Source: Salinivirga sp035268865 (GTDB lineage Bacteria; Bacteroidota; Bacteroidia; Bacteroidales; Salinivirgaceae). From it: a DNA stretch of 31,651 nucleotides. The stretch covers positions 1-31,651 of the forward strand of contig NZ_DATFKB010000224.1 of NCBI RefSeq assembly GCF_035268865.1. The letters are read 5' to 3'. The stretch's first letter is position 1; every line of letters begins with the position of its first letter. A model generated the notes under the pieces. The model searched no databases. It had not been told where the DNA came from and worked only from the letters and a program-made list of their open reading frames with translations. Below, in pieces: positions 29,001 to 31,651 of the stretch. A program made the translations under genes and the position numbers.

Positions 29001-31651
29001 CCGGTTACATCTACGGCTGCCCATCCTGTTGAGTCTTCGGGGCAATTGGTTTGTCCCATATTGAAGGCCATAAAGATGGAATCAGGCATGGATGTAATAT
29101 CAATAGATGTAACCAATTCACATAGGTTGTCATCGGTTACTGTCAGGTGATATGTGTCACCTGCTATTGCACTTGTAAGTGTACTATCGAGAGATTGTAA
29201 CGTACCTTCGCTGTCTTCCCATCGGTAAGTTAGTTCTCCTGTACCACCGGAAACATCAGCATAAAGGTCTGCCAGTGAATCGCCGGCACACTGAATTGGG
29301 TCAGTGTATACAAAGTCATCAACCACAATTGGATCTGGTTCCTGCAGACTATCTGTTAAGATGAAGCTACAGTTGTTATCGTCGACAACAGTAACGCTGA
29401 ATGTACCTGTACAGAGGCTGTCAGCTGTAAGTTCCGTATCTCCGTTGCTCCATGTAATGGTGAATGGAGCTGTACCACCATCAATATTAATTTCGGCAGA
29501 GCCATCGCATACACCTCCGCATGAAGGATCAACGGCATTGACCAGGGTTACATTAATGTCGGAGTTATCCGGCATAGTAATTACTTCCACGGTATCGCAG
29601 AGGTTGCCATCAACTATTGTCATGGTGTAGTCTCCAACTCCAAGGTTCGTAATAGAGGTTCCTACAGAGTCGACAGTCCAGTCAGGGTGGCTCCAGGAAA
29701 CAGAGTAATTGCCATCACCACCTGTTATATTGTTAACTGTAATTGTACCATTATCCACTCCACAGTCAGCCGGTGTTATATCAACATTGTAAGTAATTGG
29801 AGCTGGTTCCAGTATGGTGATTGTTGTGTCTTCCATACAGGCATTATTATCAGTTACCATGGCTGTATAGTCTCCTGCACCAAGGTTATTGAGTGTATAG
29901 AGATCGAGCTCTGATGTATGTGCCCACTCAAGTGTTAATGGAGCAGCTCCGTTATTAACAGAGATTGTTGTCGAACCTGTTGTATCGCCGTGGCACAATA
30001 CATCCTGATGATCTGTCTCGATGATCTGGATTGGCGCTGGTGCTGATAAGAATACACTATCAACAGCAGAGCAGTTAGGATCGGAAACGGTTACATAGTT
30101 CCATCCTGCTACCAGGTTGGTGGCAATGCTGTCGTTACCATCAGATGATGACCATGTGTAAGTGTATGGTGGCTCTCCACCGGTTGGGGTTACAGTTATT
30201 CCACCTGTGGAGTCTCCCATGTTTTCAGGGTTACAGGTGATTTGTACTGTATCGCTGAATGCAATCTGTAGGTCGTATAGTGTTCTGATTTCTACTGAAT
30301 CTACATGCTCACAGCTATTGAGGTCTGTTATTGTGATATAATACCATCCGGCAGACAGGCTGTCGTTTGAAGGACCTGTATTTCCATCGGACCAGTTGTA
30401 TGTGTATGGTGCATTACCACCAGAGGCAACAACTGTTGCACTACCAGTTGGGTTGCCTGCACATAACACATGGGTGGTATCCGTAACTTCCATATGAATG
30501 TCTACATCGTAAACCGAGTCGGTATAAACCATTTCACAGCCTTGTGCGTCGGTAGCTGTTACACTATATCCATCGGCACAGAGATCAGATGCAATTGGTC
30601 CGGTTTGTCCGTCGCTCCATTGGTAAGTAAATCCTCCATTTCCTCCGGTAGCCTCAACTTCCAGCATACCATTACAGTAATTTGATGGATAGGCTTGTTC
30701 GTTGAAGCGAATACCCCATTTGAAGATAAATCCGTTATCAAACTGGACATTGTCAGTCACTTTAAGTGTCCAGTCTCCGTTTAATTGAGTTCCTGCAAGG
30801 TTATCGATGCTATTAATAGGCACATATTCACCTGATGGAATATGTAAAGAATCTAATGGTCCGGAAGGGGCTCCGCTATAATAATGGTCTTCAGTAATAA
30901 CCTGTGTCCAGTTTTTGGGTGCATTGTCATCGAAAGTATACAAGTATCCATCTCCAGGGATGGGGTCTGTATCATCTCCAATTACCGGATATCCAAGGTT
31001 GCGATAGCCTCCGGCCTGATCAATTAAAATAACTGAATTATCTGGTGCAATGAGCTCAATTGTAAGGTCACTGAGATATGAATGTTCGATATCGAAATAA
31101 ATGCCCGCAATATCTCCTGCATTCATAGTTTGTCCCGGATCAAAATCTGTGAAAGTAAGGGTTGACGTATATGAATCTCCGTCGCCATCAGGAAGTTCAA
31201 GTGTGTCAGCTTCGAATACAGGCAAACTACCGCATGAGAGTAATGAGTCTACGAGTGTAACTACAATTGCAGATGGTTCGGTAATTGTAGCAGGAACAGT
31301 TTCGCTTATACATCCATTCCCATCTCTAACAACAAGGTTGTAATTGCCGGCTGTCAGCCCGCTGAATACATTTCCGGGTTGCCAGTTTGATCCGTCATCG
31401 CTACTATATTCGTACCCGGCACCAGAGCCACCGGCTACATTGATAATCTCGATTTCGCCATCGCTTCCGCCATTACATGTTACATTGGTAAGTGTGGTAT
31501 CGAAAGTAATGGGAGCGGGCTCGTTGAGTGTTGCTGTCGACACATCGCTTAAACATCCGTTTCCATCTCTCACTATCACTTCATAGTCTCCGGCTATTAA
31601 GTTGGAGAATATGTTGCCCGGTTGCCAGTTTGTTCCGTTATCTATACTGAA
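26090..31651 (-). CDS. Giant SprB-repeat cell-surface adhesin with P-domain and type-B T9SS C-terminal domain, 5' end beyond the window
   Basis: The frame is open from the right edge to the TAA at 26092-26090, giving 1,853 visible residues; the start and signal peptide lie outside. Most of it is 15-16 SprB-type repeats of about 75-90 residues, each with a Cys-G-DG core, a (G/A)xxPYxYxW strand, and L..G.Y...V.D..GC. The two right-most repeats are nearly identical (SNWQPGNVFSGLTAGNY and a NWQPGNIFSNLIAGDY copy). A proprotein-convertase P-domain (HSYLSDLTIELIAPD ... LNGDWTLKVTDN) interrupts them around 30701-31174. Ig/PKD-like modules follow, then a type-B C-terminal domain (AFSPNRDGHNDYW, FNRWGQLVF, WDGTNMNGKDVTIGTYYYVI, end VTVIR) for T9SS export. 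By analogy it is a gliding or adhesion protein handled by the PorP/SprF downstream. Confidence 0.9.
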   Translation of the reverse strand, partial: FSIDNGTNWQPGNIFSNLIAGDYEVIVRDGNGCLSDVSTATLNEPAPITFDTTLTNVTCNGGSDGEIEIINVAGGSGAGYEYSSDDGSNWQPGNVFSGLTAGNYNLVVRDGNGCISETVPATITEPSAIVVTLVDSLLSCGSLPVFEADTLELPDGDGDSYTSTLTFTDFDPGQTMNAGDIAGIYFDIEHSYLSDLTIELIAPDNSVILIDQAGGYRNLGYPVIGDDTDPIPGDGYLYTFDDNAPKNWTQVITEDHYYSGAPSGPLDSLHIPSGEYVPINSIDNLAGTQLNGDWTLKVTDNVQFDNGFIFKWGIRFNEQAYPSNYCNGMLEVEATGGNGGFTYQWSDGQTGPIASDLCADGYSVTATDAQGCEMVYTDSVYDVDIHMEVTDTTHVLCAGNPTGSATVVASGGNAPYTYNWSDGNTGPSNDSLSAGWYYITITDLNSCEHVDSVEIRTLYDLQIAFSDTVQITCNPENMGDSTGGITVTPTGGEPPYTYTWSSSDGNDSIATNLVAGWNYVTVSDPNCSAVDSVFLSAPAPIQIIETDHQDVLCHGDTTGSTTISVNNGAAPLTLEWAHTSELDLYTLNNLGAGDYTAMVTDNNACMEDTTITILEPAPITYNVDITPADCGVDNGTITVNNITGGDGNYSVSWSHPDWTVDSVGTSITNLGVGDYTMTIVDGNLCDTVEVITMPDNSDINVTLVNAVDPSCGGVCDGSAEINIDGGTAPFTITWSNGDTELTADSLCTGTFSVTVVDDNNCSFILTDSLQEPDPIVVDDFVYTDPIQCAGDSLADLYADVSGGTGELTYRWEDSEGTLQSLDSTLTSAIAGDTYHLTVTDDNLCELVTSIDITSMPDSIFMAFNMGQTNCPEDSTGWAAVDVTGGVGPYNYNWYKADDAAFPIVGAATDSASSLAFGYYIVEVTDALGCTVVDSVIVEANTALDFTVEILEEVTCAGNGSATVTDIVNGTGPYSYEWSSGETTETAIALNVGTNSVMLTDETSTCSVIKEFEMTDEFVFDVRIYELQPDYITGDDGNGRIRLEATGGVRPYTYEWADEDGPIADNDSLLTFLDQGWYYYTVTDDQGCTISDSAEIIETSIYIEDTVITDVSCYGYSDGAISIVPAGGVPPYSITWSNDSTGTDISGLSAGTYYLTINDVFSSYEDSLIVNEPQPYVYNNDIIEASCSGADGSITISVESGGTEPFTFDWAYDGYPELDPEGLAWAWPDDTTVTGSTIEDLHVGYYYFTLVDDNGCVAEDSVYIPDNSDFAIDPIAIDPNCLAENLDNGSITLNAENGTTPYDYTWSHDATLNNDVAANLEEGTYFATVIDDDLCVRTDNFTLTAPVSVEFEYTSTKPVCSYDTTGSITITPLQGNGEFQYAVFPTGGSPDYEPDSVFENLGTGPYTIRVIDEASCIEDKPAIIQSETSEINISEQIIDRPNCPSDENGSIAIEVEPGVPFEPFTSLNYEWTIDSATWANWGYEYDPDLYDSILSTDTIVSNVKPGINDLNPAIYSVRITTGSGCIKEENYQIKSDTSFDITNINVNLTDTSVYGADASLKTIDACKYDAISLFASPAVYNANSDLLSVDTVYWARGAGLEGYGMTTGSETAFDTATVNQNGDNYYVARIEAGRCYMEDSVLVRVPNYADVRAQVADGSNSNLFEGGGTTLEIISIPSEETSYTWTERWEVTGETPENNTLPEPGPYTTENTMIDVTGLMDSTIYRVTASTPAPYPIDGRYCETNDTVKVRVMGEFNPPSAFSPNRDGHNDYWGIQGIDVNMDFNLKIFNRWGQLVFESNDPLEMMPKQSGGDGGWDGTNMNGKDVTIGTYYYVIQYSDGSRSKKANGPVTVIR

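Noticed and set aside
26647..30685. Several plus-strand open frames opposite the giant adhesin
   Set aside because: They are shadows of a repetitive, compositionally biased coding strand; none has a domain or a start context.
31310..31651. Regularly spaced repeats as a possible CRISPR array
   Set aside because: The repeats are protein-coding, in frame, about 240 bp apart and degenerate; there are no short identical repeats with unique spacers.

Overview
The window is a chromosomal segment of a gliding- or T9SS-type Bacteroidota (Bacteroidetes), probably from the Marinilabiliales/Bacteroidales side. The evidence is a PorP/SprF protein beside a giant SprB-repeat adhesin with a type-B T9SS C-terminal domain, DUF4270 and DUF4296 lipoproteins, promoters of the TAnnTTTG (-7) / TTTG (-33) kind, weak Shine-Dalgarno sequences, and a tRNA gene without encoded CCA. 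No species can be named from the sequence alone. Both window ends cut genes: a HigB-like toxin on the left and the SprB-like adhesin on the right.

Positions 1-6240 are accessory and visibly scrambled. They hold the end of a HigB-like toxin with its HTH-ImmA/IrrE antitoxin-peptidase, an orphan RES-domain protein, and a two-gene cassette (GAF-nucleotidyltransferase plus calcineurin-like phosphoesterase) flanked by a ~72-bp direct repeat. They also hold a tyrosine-recombinase remnant and one intact tRNA(CAU) surrounded by at least five tRNA fragments, several followed by their own terminator. Three 88-89-bp double-hairpin elements interrupt tRNA copies at the same local motif, TGGT^T(A/C)GAG, once in a D-loop and twice in a T-loop. 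This is the most unusual feature in the window and looks like a small tRNA-targeting repeat family.

Positions 6436-11417 are housekeeping: a HAD phosphatase, a secreted protein with a T9SS-like tail, phosphomannomutase/phosphoglucomutase, seryl-tRNA synthetase, and ribosomal proteins L27 and L21 behind a textbook Bacteroidetes promoter. Positions 11560-15363 form an envelope-response operon on the minus strand, in the order ABC ATPase, ABC-2 permease, PadR regulator, PspC-domain protein. A perfect 9+9 bp palindrome sits on the -33 box of its promoter and is a likely PadR operator.

Positions 15588-20144 (minus) hold radA, a small lipoprotein, rfaE2 (heptose-1-phosphate adenylyltransferase), a flippase-like membrane protein, and panD and panC. 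From 20624 (plus) runs a glycogen/starch-synthase N-domain protein, a DUF4270 lipoprotein and glmS, closed by a strong terminator. From the right edge (minus) runs the SprB-like giant adhesin, PorP/SprF and a DUF4296 lipoprotein, which together look like a T9SS cell-surface adhesin with its membrane partner.
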